The position numbers were made by a program, and so were the translations under genes. The notes under the pieces are model-generated. The model worked only from the letters and a program-made list of their open reading frames with translations, made no database searches and was not told the origin of the DNA. A stretch of 64,000 nucleotides of DNA, from positions 1-64,000 of the forward strand of contig NZ_JADKMA010000006.1 in assembly GCF_017676365.1 (NCBI RefSeq). The letters run 5' to 3'. Below, piece after piece: positions 1 through 8,654 of this stretch. This DNA comes from Streptomyces oryzae. GTDB taxonomy: Bacteria > Actinomycetota > Actinomycetes > Streptomycetales > Streptomycetaceae. Position 1 is the stretch's first letter. Each line of letters starts with the position of its first letter.

Positions 1-329
1 CTTCACCTGGAGAGTGCTTCTTTCACGCGACGACCTGGACCCTAGACAAGTCCCATCGTTGCAGGTCAGGAGCACTCTTCGCGTTTCTGATCACCCACCG
101 GACGCCCCGCCGCGTGAAAGCGCGAGGTTAACGACTCGCAGCATCCGGCCCCCGGAAAAAGCACCGCCCGCTGTTGCCGCATCCGGCGGGCGCAGTCTGG
201 AACGTTGACAGATCGCCGAACACCCCCAGGTAAAAGCTGAGTTCCCGAGCACGGGCGACACCAGCCAAGCCATTGCGGGCCTGCTGTCCCGCCAACGGAC
301 CGTGGACATGGGCCCGACACGGCAGATGT

Positions 330-745
330 ACCAGGCGTTTCTCTCTCATCGTCGCCGCGAACCTCCAGGACCGCGACGGCGCGAAACGCTCACTGCTGCG
401 GACCCGCCTCGACCACCCGAGTGTCAAGAAGATCTGGGTTGACCAGGGCTTCGCCGGCCGTCTGGTCGACTGGACCGCCACGATCCTCGGCCGCGAACTG
501 GGGATCGCCCGCAAGGCCCCTGACCAGCGGGGGCTTCCAGGTCCAGCCGAAGCGGTGGGCGGTTGAGCGCACATTCTCGTGGATGAACGCTCGCCGTCGC
601 CTCGCCCGGGACTACGAGACCAGCCGGCCAGGTCGGAGACCGTGATCCGCTGGGCGGTGATCGGCATCATGGTCCGCCGCCTCACGCGAGGCCGACCAGT
701 GACACGACAAGGACCTCGGCCCCTCTCCTGCGTCCTCAGCCCATG
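330..745 (+). pseudogene. IS5-family transposase remnant (C-terminal part)
   Basis: Joined across frames this region encodes the C-terminal half of an IS5-type DDE transposase. A stretch with [12 protein letters not shown] (the aspartate-containing strand of the catalytic core) is followed, after a change of frame near 520-530, by [19 protein letters not shown] and [10 protein letters not shown], the conserved block carrying the catalytic glutamate. A further shift near 630 leads to [19 protein letters not shown], the usual C-terminus. The N-terminal third is missing, so this is a dead fragment. Bases 1-330 hold no recognisable gene. Confidence 0.8.
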
Positions 746-780
746 ACGGGGACCGGCAAGCGGTCTGCTTGGATACGAAT

Positions 781-1275
781 ATGGACAACGGCGGTCACCA
801 GGAATCAGGTCTTTCCAAGAGCGCGTGGAGCGATGCCGACTTTGAGGAGATGGGCTGGCACGACGCCACCATCCATGGCCTGTCAGTGCAGGCAACCCGG
901 GAGATTCTGCCGCGGCTTCTCTTTGACCTCGACTACATCGTGCGCTGGGTCCACCCGGTCCCGCCGGCGACGCATTTCTCCTTCTGGGTGTCCCCCGCAA
1001 CGCTCGTCTTCGAAGATGTCTGGGACCTTGAGGGGGACCTTGACTTCAAGCGCACGATCCCGGACCTGGAGATCAACGGTTTGCACCGTCTGGTGCCTGA
1101 CGACGGCCGACAAGATCTGCCGCTCTGGCACATTGAGGGCCATGCGTTCGAATTGAAGTTCCGCGCGTCCGGATACCGCCAGTACTTCCGGCAGGCTCCG
1201 ACGCTCATCTCTCAACAGGCACTGTCATACACAGAGCGTGGGGGTTGCGCCTTCACCGAGGTCGGCTTCAACTGA
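781..1275 (+). CDS. hypothetical protein, 164 aa
   Basis: An intact frame with streptomycete codon use. I start it at the ATG at 781; an in-frame TTG at 769 would add four residues. The protein opens with an acidic, tryptophan-rich segment (DFEEMGWHDATIHGLSVQ), followed by alternating hydrophobic strands (LLFDLDYIVRW, FSFWVSPATLVFEDV) and ends in a short aromatic segment. There is no signal peptide, membrane helix or catalytic motif that I recognise. The pattern resembles small beta-rich orphan or immunity-like proteins found next to IS elements, but that is inference. It stands alone between an IS5 remnant and the tRNA-Pro fragment, with no operon partner. Confidence 0.7.
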   Translation: MDNGGHQESGLSKSAWSDADFEEMGWHDATIHGLSVQATREILPRLLFDLDYIVRWVHPVPPATHFSFWVSPATLVFEDVWDLEGDLDFKRTIPDLEINGLHRLVPDDGRQDLPLWHIEGHAFELKFRASGYRQYFRQAPTLISQQALSYTERGGCAFTEVGFN

Positions 1276-1601
1276 ACAGTGACGCTCCGGACCCTCGATC
1301 GACGGGCAGCAACAGCAACCTCTCAACACGGCGCCGGCCAGATCTCAAACGCGGACTGAGCTTCTATGCCCTGGTGTTGGGCCCGCCCGAGTTGGCTTGG
1401 CGTTCGTGGCGGATGAAGCGCAGGGGGTGGCATCAGCCGGCTCCTGACCGAGCCCATGATCGGTGAGGCGGGTAGTTTCGGCCTCACCCGAGGCCACTTG
1501 ACTCACCTCGAGGCTCGCTACTGCGCGTGACAATCGTGCGCGGCACCGTACGGCCCGGTACAACTCCATGCGAGCCATGGCATGGAATTGACGCGCGGCT
1601 G
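1276..1601. other. intergenic stretch without a recognisable gene
   Basis: No frame here carries a convincing start with ribosome-binding site or a recognisable domain. It separates the orphan gene from the tRNA-Pro fragment and probably belongs to the mobile-element scar. Confidence 0.5.
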
Positions 1602-1642
1602 AGGGTCAAGGGGCCGTGGGTTCAAATCCCGCCGTCCCGACC
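1602..1642 (+). other. 3' fragment of a tRNA-Pro gene (attachment-site-like)
   Basis: The segment from GGGTCAAGG through the T-arm (GTGGG TTCAAAT CCCGC) to the acceptor end GTCCCGACC matches the 3' half of an actinobacterial tRNA-Pro. The 5' half, including the D-arm and the 5' anticodon stem, is absent, so it is not a functional gene. Site-specific integrative elements of actinomycetes commonly use tRNA 3' ends as attB; pSAM2 of Streptomyces uses a tRNA-Pro. A decayed tyrosine integrase starts immediately to the right, as expected for a left-over attL or attR core. The functional tRNA or the other att copy is not in the window. Confidence 0.75.
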
Positions 1643-2880
1643 GGAGAAAGAGCAGGTGAGGGCGGGTCTTCCGCGACAGGTGACCGCGGGGAAAGCGCTC
1701 GACGCTGCTCCAGAGTCTCCTCCCACAGCCGGGTGAGCCCCTGAACGAGGTCCCGCCGCATCGCGTCCGTGACGTGGGAGTAGTGGGCCTCTTGCAGCGC
1801 TTTCTTCGGGCACCAGCCGGTCACCGCGGGCTGGAAGACCCACGTGGCGCAGGTGCTCGTGGCCAAGGCCGGTGACGACCTCGTCCCAGTGGGTGGCGTC
1901 GCGGAGGGCGGCGGTGGAGATCCGCCCGCCCCTGGGCCCGGTGAACAGGCGGGCGTCGAGGTCAGGTCCTGCCGCGAGGAGGCGCTGGGTGACCAGGGGC
2001 CGGACCTCTTCGATCAGGGGGATCTTGCGGGCCCGCTTGCCCTTGGTGCCTTTGTCGATCAGCCCGCCCAGGGAGGGGTGGTCTGGCGGCGCACGGTCCA
2101 GATCCAGTTGGTGGTGTCGATGTCCCCCACCCGGACACCGGAGCTCGCCGATGCGGGCGGCGGTGCCGGCGGCGAAGATCACGACGTTGCCCCGGCCGAG
2201 GAACTGGCCGTTGCGACCTTTACACCAGGGCGCCGGCGAGGGTGGTAAGCGCGTTCCAGTCGGGCAGGGCCAGGGAGCGTGGGTTGTCGAGTTCGTCCTC
2301 GGCGCGGTCGTACTGGCCCTGCCAGCCGGTGACGCGGGCGGGGTTGGTGGTGATGATGCCGTTCCGCAGGGCCTGTTCCATGACCCGGACCAGGATGGCG
2401 AGACTGCTCTTGACGGTGGAACGTCCGCATTCATCGGCGATCCAGCCGTGCACGGTCCGGTCGACCGCCCCGGGGGTGATCATGCGTAGCGGTAGGTGGC
2501 CGAGCCAGGGCAGGACGCGCAGCCGCCAGCCGGCCAAGCAGGGGGCGTGGGTGGTGGTCTCCCAGGCCGCGCAGGATGAACGCCATGTTGCTGTTGCCGT
2601 ATTCGGCCAGGCTTGCGGTGATCAGGGCTGGATCGAGGTCGCCTTTGGTGGCGTCGGCGAGCAGGGTCAGCCACCGGGTGATCAGCGCGGGGTCGATGCC
2701 GTTGCGGGTGCGGCCTCCAGCAGCAAGGAGGTCCAGGCGTATGCCTGTTGGGGGGTGCCGCGGGACTTCGAGGGGTCAGTCGCCGACCGCTGGCGGGATC
2801 GTGCCAACGCAGCCGGGCCCGGAAGGGCGCGGACCGGTCCTGCCGGTACTCGACGTCACCGTACGCCTCAAGCACGTTGG
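1643..2880 (-). pseudogene. tyrosine recombinase/integrase, multiply frameshifted
   Basis: Reading leftward, the frames encode in turn an N-terminal SAM-like DNA-binding region (HGWIADECGRSTVKSSLAILVR then ALRNGIITTNPA, about 2345-2470), a core-domain stretch with AAGTAARIGELR (first catalytic arginine) and KGKRARKIPLIEEV (catalytic lysine region), then GLGHEHLRH (the H-x-x-R motif), and finally a segment with KKALQEAHYSHVTDAMRRDLV near the catalytic tyrosine. At least three frame changes and scattered stops separate these blocks, so no active enzyme can be made. The gene ends against the tRNA-Pro fragment, the usual arrangement for an integrase beside its own attachment site. Confidence 0.82.
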
Positions 2881-3031
2881 AGCTGGGGCCAGCCGCGGGG
2901 ATCGCAGCGCTACTGCCAGGCGAAGCCGGGAGAATCGGGTCTGCCGCAGAGGGAGGAGAGTCATGGACGTGGTGTGCCGGCTCTGACAGGACTCACCACC
3001 TCCGCTGAAATCTCACCAGGGAGGCGACAGA

Positions 3032-3059
3032 CACCGCCGGTCGATCACCGCCGGTCGAT
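3032..3059. repeat. perfect tandem repeat, 2 x 14 bp
   Basis: The unit CACCGCCGGTCGAT occurs twice head to tail (3032-3045 and 3046-3059) and is followed by the first three bases of a third copy. It lies in the gap between the integrase remnant and the downstream end of the first dehydrogenase gene. Its role is unknown; a replication-slippage duplication or a recombination footprint are both possible. Confidence 0.8.
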
Positions 3060-3150
3060 CACGTGCGGAGACGCGATGACGAACTTCCGGCAACCCGCCG
3101 TCCGGCAGGCAGGGTGGTGTGTCCGAGCAACGGCTGATCGGCCCGTCACG

Positions 3151-3918
3151 TCAGACGGCGGTGAAGCCGCCGTCTGCGGGTACCACGGCTCCGGTGATGA
3201 AGCTGGAGCGTGGTGAGGCGAGGAAGCAGAGGGCCTCGGCGATCTCTTCGGGCTGTGCGACTCGGCCCAGGGGCTGGGCGTCGGCGAACGATGCCAGGTA
3301 GGCGCGGCTGTCGGGGCGGATCGTGTCGAGGAAGTCCGTCTCGATGACGCCTGCGGCGACAAGGTTGGCGCGGATGCCCCATGGGCCGCCTTCGACGGCG
3401 AGCACCTTGGTCAGTTGGGCCAGGGCGCCCTTGGACGCGCTGTAGGCGGCGCCTTCGGGCAGGGCGACGGTACTGGCGTAGGACCCGGTGCTGACGATGG
3501 CCCCGCCACCCCGGCTCTGCATGGCTCGGAAGGCTTCTCGGGCGCAGAGGAAGGATCCGCGGGCGTTGACGGCCATCACGGTGTCCCAGTCTTCGGTGGT
3601 GGTTTCGGTGACGGGTTTGTTCAGGGTGCATCCGGCGTTGTTCACCAGGATGTTCAGTCCTCCGAAGGTGTCCAGCGCCGAGCGGACCGCGTGGACGGCG
3701 GTCTCCTCCCGTGTGATGTCGCCCCGCATCGCGAGTATGCCGGGGAATTCGTCCTGCAGGGTCGTGACGTCGGGACGCAGGTCGACGGCGACGACGCGGG
3801 CACCGCGGGCATGCAGCAGTGCCACGGTCTCCTTGCCCACGCCGCGCGCGGCCCCGGTGACCAGGGCGGTCTTCCCGGCGAACTCGGATGCTTCGGCAGA
3901 CGCAGCGGTGGGCGTCAT
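3151..3918 (-). CDS. SDR-family oxidoreductase (255 aa)
   Basis: Classical short-chain dehydrogenase/reductase. It has the NAD(P)-binding motif TGAARGVG near residue 20, the NNAG motif near 95, and the catalytic Ser...Tyr-x-x-x-Lys set in the block ending AAYSASKG (about 150-165). The acidic residue after the second strand (VVAVDLR) suggests NAD(H) preference. I start it at the ATG at 3918, which has GAGAGGAC upstream; an in-frame extension to 3996 lacks the SDR pattern. It is followed upstream by a second SDR on the same strand 160 bases away, and then by an Atu4866-type gene, so the three may be co-transcribed. The substrate cannot be told from the sequence. Confidence 0.88.
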   Translation of the reverse strand: MTPTAASAEASEFAGKTALVTGAARGVGKETVALLHARGARVVAVDLRPDVTTLQDEFPGILAMRGDITREETAVHAVRSALDTFGGLNILVNNAGCTLNKPVTETTTEDWDTVMAVNARGSFLCAREAFRAMQSRGGGAIVSTGSYASTVALPEGAAYSASKGALAQLTKVLAVEGGPWGIRANLVAAGVIETDFLDTIRPDSRAYLASFADAQPLGRVAQPEEIAEALCFLASPRSSFITGAVVPADGGFTAV

Positions 3919-4080
3919 GATGAGGTCCTCTCGTAAAGATCGGGCTCGCGCGCAGCTTCCCGCGCCGGCTGTCTGGGCTGCTGTACGGTCACGCACTCAC
4001 GAGGCAGACGGCACAGGAGATGAGCGCGCTTACCGGGCGTGCGCGTGGGAGGCGCCGTGGCGCCCGGCGGGGCGGGTTGC

Positions 4081-4839
4081 TCAGTGTGCGGTAAGGCCGC
4101 CGTCGACGACGAGTTCCGAGCCGGTGACGAAGGAGGAGTCGTCGCCGGCGAGGAAGAGGATCGCGGGGGCGACCTCATCGGCGCGGCCGGCTCGGCGCAT
4201 GGGGGTGCGCTGGATGTCCGGCTGCTGGTCGCCCTGCTCGTCCAGGAGCTCCTGGATCATCGGCGTGGCGACCACTCCGGGATGTATCGAGTTGACCCGT
4301 ACGCCCTGCCGGGCGTACTCGACCGCGGCCGTCTTGCTCAGCAGGCGTACGGCCCCCTTCGACGCCTGGTAGGCCGCGGCCGCGCCGCTGCCCACCAGGC
4401 CGAGGACGGACGAGGTGTTGATCACCGACGCCTTGCCGCTCGCTCGCAGCAGCGGCATCGCCGCCTTCATACCGAGCCAGGTGCCTTTCTGGTTCACGTC
4501 GACGACGTGGTTCCACACCTCCTCCCTCGTGTCCTCGATACCCGGCCAGTCCAGGATTCCGGCGAGGTTCACCAGCACGTCCAGCACGCCGAAACGGCCG
4601 CGTACGAGGGCCGTCACTTCGTCCCACTCCCGGGCGGAGGAGACATCGAGGAGGGCGGTGACCACCTCCGCGCCACCCGCCTCGATGCGCCGCGCCAGCT
4701 TCTGGAGGGGGTCCTGGGCGATATCGGTGATCACCAGCCGGGCGCCTTCTTGGGCGAAGAGTTCGGCGGTCGCCGCACCGATACCCCCGGTCGCGCCCGT
4801 GATCAGGGCCACCTTGCCCTCTAGACGTCGCGCGGTCAT
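4081..4839 (-). CDS. SDR-family oxidoreductase (252 aa)
   Basis: A second classical SDR: TGATGGIG glycine motif near residue 13, an acidic residue in VITDIA, NLAG in place of NNAG near 88, and Ser...AAYQASKG with catalytic Tyr and Lys near 155. The start at the ATG at 4839 is supported by GGGAGGACC upstream. It differs from the neighbouring SDR over much of its length, so the pair are paralogous family members rather than a recent duplication. Its position between the other SDR and the Atu4866-type gene, opposite an XRE regulator, suggests a small regulated redox module of unknown substrate. Confidence 0.88.
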   Translation of the reverse strand: MTARRLEGKVALITGATGGIGAATAELFAQEGARLVITDIAQDPLQKLARRIEAGGAEVVTALLDVSSAREWDEVTALVRGRFGVLDVLVNLAGILDWPGIEDTREEVWNHVVDVNQKGTWLGMKAAMPLLRASGKASVINTSSVLGLVGSGAAAAYQASKGAVRLLSKTAAVEYARQGVRVNSIHPGVVATPMIQELLDEQGDQQPDIQRTPMRRAGRADEVAPAILFLAGDDSSFVTGSELVVDGGLTAH

Positions 4840-4953
4840 GAATACGGTCCTCCCATTGCATTGATACGTGAGTCGCCGACTGCTGCCTCGGGCCAGTCGG
4901 TCCGCCCTCAAAGGAGTCGGTCGCCCGACCGGACCAGCTGTTGCCCGGCCCCG

Positions 4954-5217
4954 CTACGACGACCTCTGCTCCCGGTGGAGCACGAGGTGCTCGTGGTAGA
5001 GCACTCCGTCGCGGATGTCGCCTGTGGCGATGAACCCGGTGTCGTCGACGTAGTCCAGGTGACTGCCGGTGACCGTGTACCGGCCGGTGTACGCGCCGGC
5101 CCGCTCGCCGCGCGCCTCGTCGTAACGGCCGTCCGGCAGCAGTTCCTGCCGGATGTGCCCATCCGCGGTCACCCACATACCGACCACATCCACGTGGCCG
5201 TCCTCGATCGCGGCCAT
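4954..5217 (-). CDS. Atu4866 domain-containing protein (87 aa)
   Basis: A small protein matching the Atu4866 family pattern: VGMWVTADGHIRQELLPDG, then GRYDEARGERAGAYTGRY, then HLDYVDDTGF and a C-terminal HEHLVLHR. The family folds as a small beta-barrel of unknown function and in streptomycetes is often beside SDR genes and XRE regulators, as here. The start at 5217 follows GAGGAGG. It is transcribed divergently from the XRE gene across a gap of 139 bases that contains a perfect inverted repeat, so it is probably the first gene of the regulated leftward unit. Confidence 0.8.
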   Translation of the reverse strand: MAAIEDGHVDVVGMWVTADGHIRQELLPDGRYDEARGERAGAYTGRYTVTGSHLDYVDDTGFIATGDIRDGVLYHEHLVLHREQRSS

Positions 5218-5299
5218 GGCGGCCTCCTCTCCTCGAACGGTGCGGTCCCTCCCGCTCCACCGAGTCTGCGCAGGTCAGCGGCGACCAACCAGGACGCAT

Positions 5300-5328
5300 G
5301 CTGCCTGGGTGCACCACACCCAGGCAGC
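5300..5328. promoter_or_regulatory. perfect 12-bp inverted repeat, likely operator
   Basis: GCTGCCTGGGTG (5300-5311) is matched exactly by its reverse complement CACCCAGGCAGC (5317-5328) across a 5-base spacer. It ends 28 bases before the start of the XRE gene and lies in the divergent intergenic region shared with the Atu4866-SDR genes. The position and symmetry fit an operator for the adjacent regulator; that assignment is inferred. Confidence 0.7.
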
Positions 5329-5356
5329 CCACCGGCGCGCCGCCTAGCCTGAAGAC

Positions 5357-6241
5357 ATGGACGACAATCACCTGGGGGACTTCCTGCGCGCACGCCGCGC
5401 CGCCCTGCGCCCGCACGACGTCGGCATGCCGAGCCACGGGACCCGCAGAGTCGCCGGACTGCGCCGCGAGGAGGTCGCCGTCCTGGCCGGAGTGAACGCC
5501 GACTACTACACCCGCCTCGAACAAGGCCGCGAACGCAACCCCTCACCCCAGGTGATCGACGCCCTCAGCCACGCGCTGCACCTCGACGAGGACGCCGGGA
5601 CGCACCTGTACCGGCTGGCCGGGGCCACGCCCGGCGACGACCGACTCTCGCCTCACTCCACCGGGCGCGTCAGCCCCGCCTTGCGACAGCTGATGGACGG
5701 CTACCCCAACACCCCGGCGTTCGTCATGAACCGAACCCTCGACCTCCTCGCGGTCAACGCGCTGGCCCAGGCCCTCTACTCGGCGTTCGCCCCGGCGGAC
5801 AACCTCGCCCGCATGACCTTCCTCGACCCCGCGGGCCCTACCTTCTACACGGACTGGAACCGAGCAGCACAAGCCACCGTCGCCAACCTCCGCGAGGCGA
5901 CCGGCTTCGAACCGGACAACCCACGACTACGCGAACTCGTCAACACCCTCACCGAGCACAGTACGGACTTCGCACGCCTGTGGCAGTCCCACACCGTGCG
6001 AGGCAAGACGCAGGACGCCAAACACTTCCTCCACCCGGACGTCGGTCCGCTCACGCTCACCTACCAGGCGTTCGACGTACGCGAAGCACCCGGCCAGCAA
6101 CTCGTCATCTACCACGCCGAACCGGGCAGCCCCAGCGCCCACTCCCTCCACCTGCTCGGCTCCCTCCACGCCACCCGGCGCCAAGCCCACCCCCAGCACA
6201 CAGCTGACCAGCCAACACAACCCGGAGACCCGCACCGATAG
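5357..6241 (+). CDS. XRE-family helix-turn-helix regulator with MmyB-like domain (294 aa)
   Basis: The N-terminal part (about 1-85) has the MmyB-type signature: FLRARRAALRPHDVG, then RRVAGLRREEVAVLAGVNAD, YYTRLEQGRERNPSPQV, an XRE helix-turn-helix. The C-terminal part (about 105-285) is the MmyB-like ligand-binding domain, with VNALAQALYSAF and the conserved LTLTYQAFDV near its end. Such regulators often sit divergently from an SDR or Atu4866 gene and repress it. A 12-bp inverted repeat directly upstream is a plausible autoregulatory operator. The ligand is not known; hydrophobic molecules have been proposed for the family. Confidence 0.9.
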   Translation: MDDNHLGDFLRARRAALRPHDVGMPSHGTRRVAGLRREEVAVLAGVNADYYTRLEQGRERNPSPQVIDALSHALHLDEDAGTHLYRLAGATPGDDRLSPHSTGRVSPALRQLMDGYPNTPAFVMNRTLDLLAVNALAQALYSAFAPADNLARMTFLDPAGPTFYTDWNRAAQATVANLREATGFEPDNPRLRELVNTLTEHSTDFARLWQSHTVRGKTQDAKHFLHPDVGPLTLTYQAFDVREAPGQQLVIYHAEPGSPSAHSLHLLGSLHATRRQAHPQHTADQPTQPGDPHR

Positions 6242-6449
6242 TGCGACTTCGCCTCAGCGCGCTTCATAAGTGGTCGCTCGTGAAACACCCGCCCGCCCGG
6301 CGGTCCGCCTGCTGCGATCATGTTTCATGCTCATGAAACGCTCCGGGGCGCGAGCGATGACTTCAAGCGCGCGGATGCCGACCCCGCCCGTACGCAAGCC
6401 GGGGTCGGTGTGGACCGAGCTGCCCCGGCCGGTGAGCGCCAGCACCGAG

Positions 6450-7124
6450 CCGGTCGGGCATGTCCGCCACGGCTACGCACGGGCCTCGACCGCCCGGCGG
6501 TCCCTCGACGCGCAGCTCGACTCCCTCGCCGAAGCGGGGTGACCCGGGTCGTCGTCTCGGAAAAGATCTCCACCCGCGCCACCCGGCCCCCCGAGTTGGA
6601 GGCCGCCGTGAAGCTCGCCCGGCAGATCCGGTCCTCCGGCGTCGCCGTGACCCTCGTCGTCCGCGAGCACAAGGGGCTCGGCCGCGGCATCGAACTCACC
6701 ATGCTCGCCGAGGAACTGAAGGCGAGCCACATCGGCCTGGAGTTCCTCACCGGAGAACTGAAGGGCTCGCACGCCCCCTCCGGCATCGTGTTCACCGTGC
6801 TCACGGCCATGTCCGGCACGGAGCGCGAGTACATCCGCGATCCCACCCTCGAAGGCGACGAGTCCGCCCGCAAGCGCGGCAAGACCATCGAGGACGCGGG
6901 CGTCACCGACGAGGACATGCAGTCCATGGCCCTCCACCTACGCGACCAGGAGATGAGCCTGCGCGACATCGCCAAGCGACTCGTCCTCACCACCGGCACG
7001 AAGAAGGGCCAAACACCCCTCACCCGCCACCGTCATGCGGATGCTGCACGAACACGACGAACAGGCCGCCACAGCAGCAAGCCCGTACCCCGGGCTGGTT
7101 TGCGGCTGGTGTCTGAGCTAGGAC
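6450..7124 (+). pseudogene. serine recombinase (resolvase/invertase), frameshifted
   Basis: The remnant starts VGHVRHGYARAST, the resolvase N-terminal strand (normally Y-x-R-x-S), then shifts frame near 6540 into RVVVSEKISTRA and continues through EAAVKLARQIRSSGV and a long helix region up to ERIR-like GTEREYIRDPTLEG. A C-terminal helix-turn-helix block (LRDQEMSLRDIAKRLVL) follows, and another shift near 7015 leads to PSPATVMRMLHEHDEQ. The missing serine context and two frameshifts make it inactive. It sits directly before IS debris. Confidence 0.8.
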
Positions 7125-7269
7125 TCCAGGGCCGAGACAGGGCACCCAGCCACCCCCGGAGGCCCCGGACACCTCGGCTTCGCCCCCTTACAAACACCGC
7201 ACCGAACCAGCAGCGACAAGCCGCTGAACAGCCCCGAAAATGAGCCGCACACGGCGCTGCTCCGCCGAG

Positions 7270-7865
7270 CTCTGCGACCGAGTTCCCTTCGGCCGTTCCT
7301 GCAGTCGTAGGAGTCCTGTCACCGCAGCCTGCCGACCGGCCGGGTACCCGGGGGTGTGCCATGACCTGCTCGAATGCCGGGGCGTCACCGGCCTGGCCGG
7401 GTGTGAGGACGAGGGCCAGGGGGCGGCAGTGACTGTCGGCAGCCACGTGGATCTTGCAGGTCAGTCCACCGCGGGAGCGTCCAAGGGCATGGTCGTGCGG
7501 CTCGCTGGCCGGGGCCCCTTTTGACGGGCCCCGGCCGCGTGCTGGTGCGCGCGCACGATGGTCGAGTCGACCGCGACGGCCCAGTCCAGGTCACCCTCGG
7601 CGTCGGCCTGGGCCAGCAGCGCGGTGAACACCTTCTCCCAGGTGCCGTCAGCCGCCCACATGCGCAGCCGGTTGTGCACGCCCTTCCACCAGCCGAAACG
7701 CTCGGGCAGATCCATCCACGGTGTTCCGGTGCGGTACTTGAACGCGATCGCGTCGATCACCTGCCGATGATCCCGCCACCGCCCACCCCGCATCGGCGTC
7801 CGATCCGGTAACAGAGGCTCGATCCGCGCCTACTGCGCATCAGTCAACGACACACCCCGACCAAC
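7270..7865 (-). pseudogene. IS5-family transposase with nonsense codon and truncated 3' end
   Basis: The frame reads VSLTDAQ, then a TAG where the family has tryptophan (LTDAxWARIEPLLP), then GGRWRDHRQVIDAIAFKYR, GTPWMDLPERFGWWKGVHNR and VDSTIVRAHQHAAGA, which contains the first catalytic aspartate. Near 7515 the frame must shift at an AAAAGGGG run to continue as ASEPHDHALGRSRGGLTCK and FEQVMAHPRVP. IS5/IS427-group elements are known to use programmed frameshifting at such runs, so that shift may be native. The nonsense codon and loss of everything after about 7275 show decay. Confidence 0.82.
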
Positions 7866-7904
7866 GCTCAGATGATCCGAACGAATCCGAAAGAAACGGC
7901 CTAG

Positions 7905-8255
7905 CCCCCCGGACCCGCTGATCGTGCCGCTGGTCGATCAGATGCGGGCCGAGGGGTCTGCCATCGAGTCGGCCTCATCGCCCTGGACCAAGGTGGGCTG
8001 AGGACCGCGGCACGAAACTTGCGGGCCTGGTGCGCCCGGGCAGGGTCTTGTCCGTCGCACTCTTCTGCCCCAGGCCGGATCCGGGGCGGTGGACCGGGCG
8101 ATGCGCTCGCTCGGACTGTCCGGTGTCGTGCGCGGGCGAAGACCGCGAACCACGATCCCGAGCCCGGCCGACGTGCGGGCCGCGGACCTGCTGGACCGCG
8201 GGGGATGGGCCCTCAACCTCGCCGACCGGGCGAGTGGCCACGGGCCGAAATAGTT
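7905..8255 (+). pseudogene. IS3-family OrfB transposase fragment
   Basis: Frames on this strand give LIVPLVDQMRAEG, resembling the start of IS3 OrfB, and later AVDRAMRSLGLSGVVRG followed by TTIPSPADVRAADLLDR, the HTH-21 region that precedes the DDE core. The catalytic core is missing. The fragment is inserted between two IS5-type remnants on the opposite strand, so this is a nest of dead elements. Confidence 0.7.
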
Positions 8256-8520
8256 CAGCTTGTTGATCGCCCCCGCGACAACGTTAGCGCCTGTGCTTCT
8301 GGTACCGCTCGTCGAACCCTGGCGGCCGCTGCCGCGTGAACCCTCCGCAGGCGGGCCGTCTTGAGACCTTCTTCTCCCGGGATCATGTGCCGGATGCCGC
8401 GCCGGCGCAGATGGGCCCGCGTTCTTCGATTGCTGTAGGCCCTGTCAGCTGCGACGCTGTCCAAGGCGCGTCCTGAGCCCTCCGCTCCGGTACGCGGGAC
8501 GCGGATCGTGGCGATCCCCA
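8225..8520 (-). pseudogene. IS5-family transposase C-terminal fragment
   Basis: Reading leftward: SVAADRAYSNRRTRAHLRRRG, IRHMIPGEEG, then after frame changes FDERYQKHRR and VAGAINKLNYFG. These match the catalytic-aspartate strand (ADKAYSNR), the LRRRGIRHxIP block and the E-containing NTVERAINKLK block of IS5-group transposases. The N-terminal half is absent. It is different in sequence from the IS5 remnant at 7270-7865, so it comes from another element. Confidence 0.75.
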
Positions 8521-8654
8521 CCGCACACTCCACTCCTCGCTCTCCCTGCGCAGGCGGTTTCGGGATCGGCAGGCGGCAAATCACGCGGAGAACCTACGAC
8601 GCTTCCGGCCGAACTGCTCTGTGCACAACCTCATGTACGCAGGTCTCCTGCGAT

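Noticed and set aside
1602-1642. A full tRNA gene at this place
   Set aside because: Only the T-arm and acceptor half are present; no D-arm or matching 5' acceptor strand lies upstream.
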